Below are positions 9,416-19,641 of a stretch of 64,000 nt of DNA, piece after piece; the stretch's first letter is position 1; the number at the start of each line of letters is the position of its first letter. The stretch lies in assembly GCA_028281005.1 (NCBI GenBank), contig JANQKS010000052.1, positions 20,078 to 84,077 on the forward strand, given 5' to 3'. The DNA is from Pseudomonadales bacterium. Lineage in GTDB: Bacteria > Pseudomonadota > Gammaproteobacteria > Pseudomonadales > Azotimanducaceae. The notes under the pieces were generated by a model, which was given only the letters and a program-made list of their open reading frames with translations, had not been told where the DNA came from and searched no databases. The position numbers and the translations under genes were made by a program.

Positions 9416-9909
9416 ATCTAGGTTTTAGCAACGGCCTTTCACAGCAGTGGGCGGTGATCACCTGCATCATCGCCGGCGGCCTGCTGTGCGTGGCTCTGTT
9501 TATGGAACACATCATGGGGCTTGCACCCTGCCCGCTGTGCATGATGCAACGGTTGTGGGTCGCCATGGTGGGTGTCATTGCGTACATCGGCTTGTTACAC
9601 AACCCGCGATGGGGAATCTACCCATTGTTCGGCTGTTTGGCTGCCATCATCGGCGGCGGTTTTTCCATCCGACAGTTGTGGCTGCAAAGCTTACCGGCAG
9701 ATGAAGTGCCGGCTTGCGGCCCGGATCTAGAGTACATGCTGGAAGTGTTTCCTCTCAGTGACGTGCTGGTGGCAATGACGTCAGGCACCGGAGATTGCGC
9801 TGAAGTCTCCTGGTCACTGCTGGGTTTATCCATTCCCGCCTGGACGTTAGTAGGGTTTGTGCTTTTGTTTGTCACCAACGCCATTCAACTGCGGCAAGGG
9901 ACCCGTTAA
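9412..9909 (+). CDS. dsbB: disulfide bond formation protein DsbB
   Basis: 165 residues, inner membrane, four hydrophobic helices. Reoxidises DsbA and passes electrons to quinone. The first redox pair is CPLCMMQR near residues 40-47; the second periplasmic pair is the Cys in PACGPDLEY (near 102) and the Cys in TGDCAEV (near 125). ATG 9412 overlaps the stop of the quinone oxidoreductase by 4 nt, an unusual but sensible pairing of two quinone-linked proteins. Followed by a 432-bp non-coding stretch. Confidence 0.93.
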   Translation: MNLGFSNGLSQQWAVITCIIAGGLLCVALFMEHIMGLAPCPLCMMQRLWVAMVGVIAYIGLLHNPRWGIYPLFGCLAAIIGGGFSIRQLWLQSLPADEVPACGPDLEYMLEVFPLSDVLVAMTSGTGDCAEVSWSLLGLSIPAWTLVGFVLLFVTNAIQLRQGTR

Positions 9910-10341
9910 GAAGGGAACCGTTAAGACGCGCAAGAAACCTGCGGTTACAACCTAGACTGACGCTGCAATTTGTCACGTAAGTAGGTAGTGCAATTGGAAT
10001 TTTCACTGGTATAGTTATCCACAGGTAGCTGTGGGTGAATTGGCGCATCCTAAAAACTACTCAGCCAACACCACAGTTCCAGTGAAAACTGCGTACACAA
10101 TAAATTAGGCGCAAGAGACACCCACAATAACAACGTCTCTGCAGGTCAGTTTTCACAGCGGGGGAAGCCAGTCGTGTTTACACGGCTCTCTTCTTAGCGG
10201 CGCGGGCAACCTCGTCGTATTTTCGGGGCCAGGCCGAAGACGCATGGCAAAGGGTTAGATCCCAACGTGCTGCAAGCAACGCACATTGCCACATGGATGC
10301 TCTTAAGGTCTGGTTGAATTAGGACACACCGGTGGGAAGAA
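9910..10341. other. 432-bp non-coding leader of parA with DnaA box and dyads
   Basis: No gene seen. It holds a perfect DnaA box (10015-10023), an adjoining dyad CCACAG-GTAG-CTGTGG (10019-10034), a 10-bp inverted repeat TTTTCACTGG (10000-10009) with CCAGTGAAAA (10079-10088), and a hairpin AGAGAC...GTCTCT around 10115-10140. The ParA-like gene follows directly with GGGAAGAA before its ATG. Confidence 0.6.
10015..10023 (+). promoter_or_regulatory. DnaA box with overlapping dyad
   Basis: TTATCCACA, a perfect high-affinity DnaA box, overlaps the dyad CCACAG-GTAG-CTGTGG. The mirror half (CTGTGGGTGAA) is a degenerate second box. A single box is not an origin; it could regulate parA or titrate DnaA, or be chance. 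Confidence 0.55.
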
Positions 10342-11112
10342 ATGAATTCACCTATACGCCGCATACTAGTCGTTAATGGCAAGGGGGGCTGCGGCAAAAC
10401 CACCATCGCTACCAACTTAGCGGTGGCCTACGCCTGCCAAGGCACTCACGTAGCCCTACTCGACAATGATCCGCAAGCCAGCAGCACACACTGGGCAAGT
10501 TTGCGCGACACCAGCCTGCCAACAGTAGAGGTGGTCGCCAAACACGAACGCCCCAACATGTACCAAACCCAGACCTTCCATCATCGCCTGCCGCAAGACA
10601 CCGAGGTGGTGATTGTCGACGGTCACAGCAACGCACGCGGCCGTGATCTGGAAAGCCTTCTGCGCCAGACGGATGTCATTCTGGTGCCGATGCTGCCTTC
10701 TTCGATTGACATACGCGCCGGTGGGCATTTCATCACCGAACTACTTACCCACCGCATCTACCGCGCAGCACCCCGTCCTGTGGGGGTGATTGCCAATCGT
10801 ATCCAACCCAACACCGAAACCCACGACAAGCTGATGCACTTTCTCGGCTGTTTGGATGTTCCGGTGGTGGCCCAATTCCGCGATTCCCCGGTATACACAG
10901 ATGCTGCCGAATCCGGTATGGGAGTGGTCGACATGCGCGAGGTGCGTGCCGCACGCAAGGAAACTGCGCAGTGGAAACGCCTGATCACTTGGATCGATGC
11001 GCAGAGCGTCGAGCAAGCCGGTACTACAGTGGCCACGTTGCGCATGAAGATGAAGCCCAGAGCAGCCAAGCGCAAACAGGGCGAAAATTCGTCCACCGCC
11101 GCGGAGCAATAG
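10342..11112 (+). CDS. orphan ParA/MinD-type ATPase
   Basis: 256 residues. Deviant Walker A motif KGGCGKTT near residues 14-21, A' motif LLDNDPQASS near 39-48, and VVIVDGHSNARG at the Walker B position near 90, where a Gly-His follows the Asp rather than the usual CPP/APP. No parB or second plasmid-type gene lies next to it. The last 30 residues are basic and low-complexity. Chromosomal orphan ParA proteins next to yheS may position cellular cargo; the partner is not visible. Preceded by a DnaA box region. Confidence 0.85.
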   Translation: MNSPIRRILVVNGKGGCGKTTIATNLAVAYACQGTHVALLDNDPQASSTHWASLRDTSLPTVEVVAKHERPNMYQTQTFHHRLPQDTEVVIVDGHSNARGRDLESLLRQTDVILVPMLPSSIDIRAGGHFITELLTHRIYRAAPRPVGVIANRIQPNTETHDKLMHFLGCLDVPVVAQFRDSPVYTDAAESGMGVVDMREVRAARKETAQWKRLITWIDAQSVEQAGTTVATLRMKMKPRAAKRKQGENSSTAAEQ

Positions 11113-11189
11113 CCCGCGCCATTTGTTCACGCCGCGGTGTCATCACCGCGGCCTTGCAGCGAGCGGTTATACCGTTTAAATGACCTGCC

Positions 11190-13082
11190 ATGTTGCGCGT
11201 AGAGAACCTCACATTTCGCCGCGGTCCGGATGTTCTATTTGAACGGCTGAGTTTTGTAGTGCACGCCGGACAACGGGTCGCCATTGCCGGGCGCAACGGC
11301 GTGGGTAAATCCACCCTATTTAACCTGGTGTTAGGAGCGCTTCACGCCGATACCGGTGAGCTCGACATGCCCGAAGGCTGGCGCGTGGCGCACATGCAGC
11401 AAGAGGTGAAAGTCACCCAACGGCCGGCGCTAGAGTTTGTCGTTGACGGTGATGTGCGCCTGCGTGAAGTGGAAGCGCAAATCGAACGTGGTGGAGAAGC
11501 GCATCAACAGGCTGCGCTGCATGCCCAATTTGACGACCTCGACGGCTACAGCGCGCACGCCAGAGCCGGTGAAATTCTGCACGGCTTAGGATTTGCCGAA
11601 CCAGACTTCCCTAAACCGTATGCAGCTTTTTCCGGCGGCTGGCGCATCCGCTTACATTTGGCTCAGGCGCTGATGAACCCCTGTGATTTGCTGTTGCTTG
11701 ACGAGCCCACCAACCACTTAGACCTCGAAGCCATCATGTGGCTAGAAGGCTGGCTGGCTCGTTTCCCGGGGACCGTGCTGGTGATTGCCCACGACCGCGC
11801 GTTTCTCGACGCCTGCACCGACCACACGCTGTATCTCTCCCAACAATCCGGACGCATGTACACCGGCAACTACTCCAGTTGTGAACGCCAACGCGCCGAA
11901 TACATGGCGCAGCAACAGGCGTTGCGTGCCAAACGCGATGCCCAGGCTGCGCACATCCAGAAGTTTGTCGACCGCTTCCGAGCCAAAGCCAGCAAAGCCA
12001 AACAGGTGCAAAGCCGCATCAAAGCGCTGGAGCGTCTACAGGAAGCGGCGATCATCGCTTCGGACTCACCGTACACCGTGCACTTCCAGGATCCGGACAA
12101 AGTCTCCAATCCGTTATTCTCCATCCGCGATGTTGAGCTGGGTTATGAGGGACAAGCCGTCCTCAAACAAATCAACTTGTCGATCCTGCCCGGCGACCGC
12201 ATTGGCGTTCTCGGCGCCAACGGCGCCGGCAAAAGCACTTTGCTGAAATCTCTGGTCGGCGAGTTGACCCCCCTGACCGGTGAGCTCAACAAAGGACAAC
12301 ACTGCGAAGTGGGCTACTTCGCCCAACACCAGCTGGAGACCCTCAACTCAACGCAGTCACCCTTACCGATGTTGGCAAACGTCAGGCCCGCCTGGCGCGA
12401 GCAGCAATGCCGCGACTACCTCGGCCGTTGGGGGTTTGATGCGGGTATGATCGAACGCCCCATCGCCACCCTGTCCGGCGGTGAAAAGGCGCGCCTGGTG
12501 CTGGCCCTGATCGCGCTGGATAAACCCGCCATCCTGGTGTTGGACGAACCCACCAATCACCTGGATTTGGACATGCGCGATGCGCTGGCGTTCGCCCTGC
12601 AAGACTACGCCGGCGCCGTGGTGATCGTCTCCCACGATCGCATCCTGCTGGACAAAACTGTGGATGATTTCTGGGTCATCGAGCACGGTGCGGTGAACGT
12701 GTTTCACGGCGACCTGCAGGACTACACCACCGCGCGCAAAACCTCGCTGCAGAAAAGCCCATCCACCGACGCGGCCAACGGCACTGCCAACAACCCTTCT
12801 CGCAAAGCCGCGCGCCAAGACCGCGCGCGACAGAGAGAATCGCTGCGGGACCTACGCAACGCGGTCAAAAAATACGAACGCGAGATGGACCAGCAAAGTG
12901 AGCAACTCAAAGAACTGGAAGCGCGCTTGGCGGATACAGACACCTACCAAGCAATGGCGGCGGATGAGTTAGACGAGTTGTTGGCGAAGGCGGGGAAGTT
13001 GCGGGGGCGGTTGGAGGAGACCGAAGAACACTGGCTCTCGGCGGTGGCGGAACTCGAGGCCGCGGATGAAACAGCAAATTGA
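11190..13082 (+). CDS. yheS: ABC-F ATPase, YheS type
   Basis: 630 residues, two tandem ABC domains joined by the ABC-F linker and no membrane segment. Walker A motifs GRNGVGKST (near 33) and GANGAGKST (near 344); signature SGGWRIRL and SGGEKARL; Walker B LLLDEPTNHLD and LVLDEPTNHLD. A charged coiled-coil tail (about 540-630) fits YheS/Uup. ABC-F proteins act on ribosomes during translation. ATG 11190 has no strong Shine-Dalgarno sequence. It ends in front of the structured intergenic region at 13103-13500. Confidence 0.92.
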   Translation: MLRVENLTFRRGPDVLFERLSFVVHAGQRVAIAGRNGVGKSTLFNLVLGALHADTGELDMPEGWRVAHMQQEVKVTQRPALEFVVDGDVRLREVEAQIERGGEAHQQAALHAQFDDLDGYSAHARAGEILHGLGFAEPDFPKPYAAFSGGWRIRLHLAQALMNPCDLLLLDEPTNHLDLEAIMWLEGWLARFPGTVLVIAHDRAFLDACTDHTLYLSQQSGRMYTGNYSSCERQRAEYMAQQQALRAKRDAQAAHIQKFVDRFRAKASKAKQVQSRIKALERLQEAAIIASDSPYTVHFQDPDKVSNPLFSIRDVELGYEGQAVLKQINLSILPGDRIGVLGANGAGKSTLLKSLVGELTPLTGELNKGQHCEVGYFAQHQLETLNSTQSPLPMLANVRPAWREQQCRDYLGRWGFDAGMIERPIATLSGGEKARLVLALIALDKPAILVLDEPTNHLDLDMRDALAFALQDYAGAVVIVSHDRILLDKTVDDFWVIEHGAVNVFHGDLQDYTTARKTSLQKSPSTDAANGTANNPSRKAARQDRARQRESLRDLRNAVKKYEREMDQQSEQLKELEARLADTDTYQAMAADELDELLAKAGKLRGRLEETEEHWLSAVAELEAADETAN

Positions 13083-13102
13083 GTTTTTCGATTAGTCCGG
13101 CA

Positions 13103-13290
13103 TCAGCTCGTTCTGATTAATCATCTTTCAGTCTACCGGAGCGATGTTCGGTTATGGTTTACGGGACCGCCGTGAACCCATCCATGGGGGCTGGCGCTGC
13201 GCCGTCCATGGCGCAGAGCCTCCCGTAAACCATAACCGAACATCGCTCCAAGCTAACCTTACTGACGGTGAAGTCAGCAGAACGAGCTGA
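13103..13290. repeat. nested outer arms around inverted-repeat element 1
   Basis: TCAGCTCGTTCTG at 13103-13115 is perfectly complementary to 13278-13290. The stretches just inside are only partly complementary. The arms enclose the 112-bp element 13138-13249, so the region can form one very long stem. It lies in the convergent gap between yheS and the PDZ gene. Confidence 0.75.
13138..13249 (-). repeat. 112-bp inverted-repeat element 1 with two GGA-hexaloop hairpins
   Basis: Arms 13138-13166 and 13221-13249 are perfectly complementary over 29 bp. The 54-nt core (13167-13220), read on the minus strand, begins GGCTCTGCGCC and folds into two hairpins: CTGCGCC-ATGGAC-GGCGCAG and CCC-ATGGAT-GGG. 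Both loops fit ANGGAN, the shape bound by CsrA/RsmA regulators. The core aligns without gaps to the core of element 2 on the opposite strand, while the arms share no sequence. It could be a structured RNA, a mobile repeat, or both. Confidence 0.8.
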
Positions 13291-13323
13291 CGCCTGTAGA
13301 ACCCATGGATCACGTTGCCGGTC

Positions 13324-13366
13324 GTTTCGGCCTCTCCTTCCTGCTGATGAGGCCTGACCGCGAAAC
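13324..13366. repeat. nested hairpin between the two inverted-repeat elements
   Basis: GTTTCG (13324-13329) pairs with CGAAAC (13361-13366), and inside it GGCCTC (13329-13334) pairs with GAGGCC (13349-13354) with a bulge on the right side. It adds a third structured unit between elements 1 and 2. Confidence 0.5.
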
Positions 13367-13388
13367 CACCGATACTCGGAACAACGCA

Positions 13389-13500
13389 GGCCTGGAGTCC
13401 GGTGTGCTGATTCAGGAGGCTCTGCGACAGGGATGTCGCAGCGCCAGCGTCCATGGATGGACTTGCAGCGGTCCTGAATCAGCACACCGGATTTCAGGCC
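13389..13500 (+). repeat. 112-bp inverted-repeat element 2 with two GGA-hexaloop hairpins
   Basis: Arms 13389-13417 and 13472-13500 match at 27 of 29 positions. The 54-nt core (13418-13471) read on the plus strand folds into CTGCGAC-AGGGAT-GTCGCAG and GTCC-ATGGAT-GGAC. The first hairpin contains ACAGGGATGT, which matches the CsrA in-vitro selected consensus ACARGGAUGU. Compared with element 1, the stem pairs C-G have become A-T and C-G/T-A pairs have exchanged, so pairing is conserved while sequence is not. It ends 23 bp before the stop codon of the PDZ gene. Confidence 0.8.
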
Positions 13501-13522
13501 GGTAGCTACTGATCTCTGTCTG

Positions 13523-14485
13523 TCAGTCTTTGACCACCTCAACATCCTCACTCACTCGTATTACCCGCTTGACCATCTGTTCGGCAGCGCCGCTCAAATC
13601 ATCAGGCTGCACGGTCACGGTGCGTTTGCGGCCATGGCGTTTGATTTGGGCTTCGGTGTCACCTTCAATATTGTCGAGCAGGTGGGCGGCTTGTTCGAGA
13701 TTGGAGATGGTGTTACCGGCAATGTTGAGCAAGACGTCGCCGGGTTGAAGTTCAGAGGAGTCCGCGACGTGGTGCACGATCACACCCTCATCAACATCAA
13801 AGTACTTGGCCAGGGGGCCGCTCACGGACATCAAAGCGTGTTTGCTGGAGCTGTGCTGAACCCACACTTGGCGTTCGATATGAGGGAGGTCCACAACCGC
13901 GGCGGAAAGGTCTGAGCCCAGCTCTTTTAGGTCTATGGTCAAACTGCCTAAATCCAGCGCTTTTTCACCGAGCTGTTCATCCAATAGGGTAATCATGTGT
14001 ACTGCGCGAGCCTGGGTAGTCACGGTGGTTTCCACCGGTTCCCCGTCACGCAGATAGAACACGGTGACATCATCGCCGGCGGCCACATTTTGCATCACCT
14101 TGGCCAATGCTTTGCGCGGATGCGGATCTTCTTCTACCGAAACGCCGCTAATGGCAACGATACGGTCGCCGGCTTGGAGCCCCGCCGCTGCGGCGCCGCC
14201 ACCGGGGGTCACGCCAACTATCTGCAGGCCGCCCTGCTCGTCGTGACCGTCTAACAAGACACCCAACATGGCTTTATTGCTGTTGCTGCCGAGGGCATAT
14301 TTTTTGGTGTGTAAACTGGCGAGTTCCCGTGCGGCCGCATCAATTTGCTGGCGCGCGCGCTCAATCTCCACCTCAATTTCTTCGACAATTTCGCGCTGCT
14401 CGGCGGCGCTGATCACCTGCTCCGCCTCGGCAAAGGTATAGAGGTTGATCAGCAACAGCGCTGCCACCACAAGCGTTTTGTACAT
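13523..14485 (-). CDS. secreted double-PDZ protein of a sigma-factor operon
   Basis: 320 residues. Residues 1-21 are a signal peptide (MYKTLVVAALLLINLYTFAEA); 25-60 are a charged coiled coil; PDZ 1 lies at about 70-150 (LGVLLDG...GLQAGDRIVAISG) and a weaker PDZ 2 at about 215-285 (DEGVIVHHVADSSELQPGDVLLNIAG). No Ser, Asp or metal protease domain is present, so it is an adaptor or sensor rather than a protease. It starts 2 nt after the anti-sigma gene stops. A periplasmic role in sensing envelope state for the sigma/anti-sigma pair is an inference from context. Confidence 0.85.
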   Translation of the reverse strand: MYKTLVVAALLLINLYTFAEAEQVISAAEQREIVEEIEVEIERARQQIDAAARELASLHTKKYALGSNSNKAMLGVLLDGHDEQGGLQIVGVTPGGGAAAAGLQAGDRIVAISGVSVEEDPHPRKALAKVMQNVAAGDDVTVFYLRDGEPVETTVTTQARAVHMITLLDEQLGEKALDLGSLTIDLKELGSDLSAAVVDLPHIERQVWVQHSSSKHALMSVSGPLAKYFDVDEGVIVHHVADSSELQPGDVLLNIAGNTISNLEQAAHLLDNIEGDTEAQIKRHGRKRTVTVQPDDLSGAAEQMVKRVIRVSEDVEVVKD

Positions 14486-14487
14486 CT

Positions 14488-15192
14488 CTACATACTCCTC
14501 GTATCTTCAAGCAGATCGCCCACTTGCCCGCCACACAGGGCGACCAGGCTTTCTAACAAATTGACTCGCTGCGCCCACAGACGTTGCCGTTGTTGCGGGT
14601 CATAACTACCACTTTCGAACAGGGTTGCAATTTGCGCATCAACATCCGCCAGGCGACCCATCAAACGTCGCTCAATGGGACTGACGCCACGGACACCTGG
14701 GGCGCTGTCTGCCGCGCCATCAACAGCAGGCGTCAGCGTGGATTGCCCGCGTAACCGCATTTCCAATTGCCGCGAGCGGCTCATCAAACTGGCCAGCTGC
14801 AAGCCGTCCGCTTGCAGCTGCGGCGCGCTATGGGTTAACGCGGGCTCAGGTGGGGCAGACGAATCTTGTGCGTTGCCCCCAAACACCACATAGATACCGA
14901 GCAGCGAGGCGAAAAATACCACCGCCGCAGTTGCTGCCGGGTAGCGCAGCCACTCTGGAGGCCGACTGCTCTGCGCATGTTTGCTCGCGGCCACCGTGGC
15001 AATGTTCTGCCACGCCGCTGCGCTCATCGGCACATCAGGCAACGCCTGCAGGTCACCTTGCAGGGCCCGTACACGCGCCAATTGGGCGGCGACTTCGGGA
15101 TCGTGCGCATCAACGTCCGCGGTATGCGGCTCGCCGTCACGAAGCGCAAGGAGATCCGATATCGGTATGGGCTTTTTGTCCATCTGTTTCAT
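14488..15192 (-). CDS. membrane-bound anti-sigma factor-like protein
   Basis: 234 residues from ATG 15192 (MKQMDKKPIPISDLLALRDGE). A cytoplasmic N-terminal region (1-80) with an RseA-like opening, one membrane helix at about 85-105 (YPAATAAVVFFASLLGIYVVF), then a periplasmic part with a predicted coiled coil. This topology is that of anti-sigma factors. It overlaps the end of the sigma gene by 56 nt and is followed after 2 nt by the PDZ gene. An alternative start is ATG 15183. Sequence similarity to RseA itself is weak, so the assignment rests on layout and topology. Confidence 0.75.
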   Translation of the reverse strand: MKQMDKKPIPISDLLALRDGEPHTADVDAHDPEVAAQLARVRALQGDLQALPDVPMSAAAWQNIATVAASKHAQSSRPPEWLRYPAATAAVVFFASLLGIYVVFGGNAQDSSAPPEPALTHSAPQLQADGLQLASLMSRSRQLEMRLRGQSTLTPAVDGAADSAPGVRGVSPIERRLMGRLADVDAQIATLFESGSYDPQQRQRLWAQRVNLLESLVALCGGQVGDLLEDTRSM

Positions 15193-15838
15193 CTTGCGAA
15201 AGTTGTTGTTGGTGCCGCTCACCACCGCCTGAGGCAGTGGCTGTTGGCACGGATTTTCTTGGTGGCTGTTCTTGCTGGTCTTGCTGTTCTTGCTGCTGTT
15301 GGTGCCAGAGCAACAATCGTTCATAAGCCCGCGCCAGTTGAGATTTGGAGTAGCTGGTGGTTTTACCCACCAGCTCGCCTATCTCCTTGTGCGTAAAGCC
15401 TTCAACATCGTGTAACCACACCACCAGGCGAGCATCGTCTGACAGGCTCGCCAGCGCTTGCTCCAGCGTCGGCACTTGCTCGATCCATTGCATCGAATGG
15501 TCCGCCTGGCTATCGTCGACCACAAAATGGGCGTCAACATGGGCGCGGCGCGCATGCCAAGGCGAACGTAAGCGCATGAGGCAGTGGTTGACCGCCACTC
15601 TGCGGACCCAAGCCACGACGCTGTCGGTGTTATTGATCTGCGCAGATTTTTCCACCAAATCAATAAACGTATCCTGCAGCACCTCCTCGGCTTGGGCATG
15701 GTCCTGCAATATGCGGGCGGCCAAGTTCATCACCGCCTGGGCAAGCAGGGCATAAGCGTCCGCAAGTGCTGCGCGCTCCCCCTTAATGACTCCCCGAGCT
15801 ACCGCGTCCGGCAACCGAATATCCGCAAATCCCGGCAT
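15137..15838 (-). CDS. ECF-type RNA polymerase sigma factor
   Basis: 233 residues from ATG 15838 (MPGFADIRL). Region 2 lies at about 25-95 (ARILQDHAQAEEVLQDTFIDLVEK... VVAWVRRVAVNHCLMRLR) and region 4 at about 125-180 (LSDDARLVVWLHDVEGFTHKEIGELVGKTTSYSKSQLARAYERL). The last 50 residues are a Gln-rich tail not typical of ECF factors; this tail coincides with the overlap with the anti-sigma gene. Longer TTG-initiated frames are possible, but none has a ribosome binding site. Likely autoregulated with its anti-sigma partner. Confidence 0.85.
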   Translation of the reverse strand: MPGFADIRLPDAVARGVIKGERAALADAYALLAQAVMNLAARILQDHAQAEEVLQDTFIDLVEKSAQINNTDSVVAWVRRVAVNHCLMRLRSPWHARRAHVDAHFVVDDSQADHSMQWIEQVPTLEQALASLSDDARLVVWLHDVEGFTHKEIGELVGKTTSYSKSQLARAYERLLLWHQQQQEQQDQQEQPPRKSVPTATASGGGERHQQQLSQDETDGQKAHTDIGSPCAS

Positions 15839-15966
15839 ACCAATGAGATGCTTGAAGCGGTGGAAAAGGTCGCAATTTTCATACAAGAAACGCCAAAAAA
15901 GCCATTGCGCGTGAGAAAACACCACGTAAGGTGTAGGCGTTAACAAATGGTTACCGCGATTTAGAC

Positions 15967-16557
15967 TTGAGCCAATCTTCCGCCAGCAAAGCCGCCTTAA
16001 TTGACCGCCTTCGGGAGGTGTTTGTGATGCGCGGCTACGACGGCGCCACCCTCACCAATCTGGCCAGCGCCGCAGGCTTAAGCAAAGCATCGTTGTATCA
16101 TCACTTCCCGGGTGGGAAACCTGAGATGGCCGCCGCCCTGGTGCGCCATGCGATTGCGGATTTACAACGCCAGGCGTTTAGTCGTCTTAGCGGACACCAG
16201 TCCCCGGGCACCAGATTGCTCAAATTTATCGACGGTTTCAGCGCCTATACCCAAACCGGTGAATCCGATTGTCTGCTGGCGGTGTTTAACCACCACAATA
16301 CAGCCACTGAAGAAACTGCCACCCAACAACTCCTGATCAACCAACAATTCGACGACTGGCACGCCGCCTTAGCCAGCGTTTACGAACAGGCCGGCTTACG
16401 CCCGAAAAAGGCCAAGCGGGCGGCGCATGATCTAATGGCGGCGCTGTACGGCGCGCTGTTAATCGCTAAGATGCATAACCAGCCGGTGCTCTTCACAGAC
16501 GCGATCAAACGTCTGAAAAAAGACATCACACGGCAATTTGATTTGGAAACGGTTTAA
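15967..16557 (+). CDS. TetR/AcrR-family transcriptional regulator
   Basis: 196 residues. N-terminal helix-turn-helix at about 10-60 (LREVFVMRGYDGATLTNLASAAGLSKASLYHHFPGGKPEMAAALV), then a ligand-binding helical domain resembling the LmrA/YxaF group. The start is TTG 15967, chosen because the HTH begins soon after it; no good Shine-Dalgarno is visible, so the start is uncertain. Divergent from the sigma operon, with 128 bp between starts. Its target and ligand are unknown. Confidence 0.85.
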   Translation: MSQSSASKAALIDRLREVFVMRGYDGATLTNLASAAGLSKASLYHHFPGGKPEMAAALVRHAIADLQRQAFSRLSGHQSPGTRLLKFIDGFSAYTQTGESDCLLAVFNHHNTATEETATQQLLINQQFDDWHAALASVYEQAGLRPKKAKRAAHDLMAALYGALLIAKMHNQPVLFTDAIKRLKKDITRQFDLETV

Positions 16558-16577
16558 GCCACCTCCAGCCAATATAG

Positions 16578-19177
<2,600 letters not shown>

Positions 19178-19231
19178 ACAGCAGCTTGGTGCTACACTCC
19201 GCTGCCCTGACATCCTATGTGGAGCACGTTC

Positions 19232-19555
19232 ATGAGCGATATTGTTCATACCAGCGACGACGCGTTCGAAGCGGACGTCCTCAATGCAGATAAGCCCGTC
19301 TTGGTCGACTACTGGGCCGAATGGTGTGGACCCTGCAAAATGATTGCACCGATTCTCAATGAGATTGCTGACGAATACGGCGAGAAGCTCAAAATCTGCA
19401 AAATGGACATCGATGCCAACCAAGGCACGCCGCCTAAATACGGCATCCGCGGCATACCCACACTGATGCTATTCAAAAATGGCGAAGTAGAAGCGACCAA
19501 GGTAGGCGCCTTGTCGAAATCTCAGTTGCAGGCCTTTCTGGACAGCAATATCTAA
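19232..19555 (+). CDS. trxA: thioredoxin 1
   Basis: 107 residues. Cytoplasmic dithiol reductant; active site WCGPC at about residues 31-35 and the cis-proline loop [11 protein letters not shown] near 71-81. ATG 19232 ([10 protein letters not shown]) is chosen over ATG 19217 because GGAG lies 8 nt upstream. Divergent from ppx; a hairpin follows the stop at 19572-19605. Confidence 0.97.
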   Translation: MSDIVHTSDDAFEADVLNADKPVLVDYWAEWCGPCKMIAPILNEIADEYGEKLKICKMDIDANQGTPPKYGIRGIPTLMLFKNGEVEATKVGALSKSQLQAFLDSNI

Positions 19556-19571
19556 TAGGCTGCGATTATGG

Positions 19572-19605
19572 CTAGCTCGGGTGCTGCTAAGGCACCCCGA
19601 GCTAG
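19572..19605. repeat. stable hairpin after trxA
   Basis: CTAGCTCGGGTGC pairs with GCACCCCGAGCTAG, one bulged base, loop of 7 nt, 17 nt after the trxA stop. No T-run follows (AGCCTTGTCC), so it is more likely a 3'-end stabiliser than an intrinsic terminator. Confidence 0.6.
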
Positions 19606-19641
19606 AGCCTTGTCCCACCTCTCTCGAAACCAGCCCAAACA

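Noticed and set aside
10015..10140. Complete replication origin
   Set aside because: Only one perfect DnaA box and no AT-rich unwinding region or iterons.
19572..19605. Intrinsic terminator of trxA
   Set aside because: Stem is strong but no T-run follows; kept only as a hairpin.
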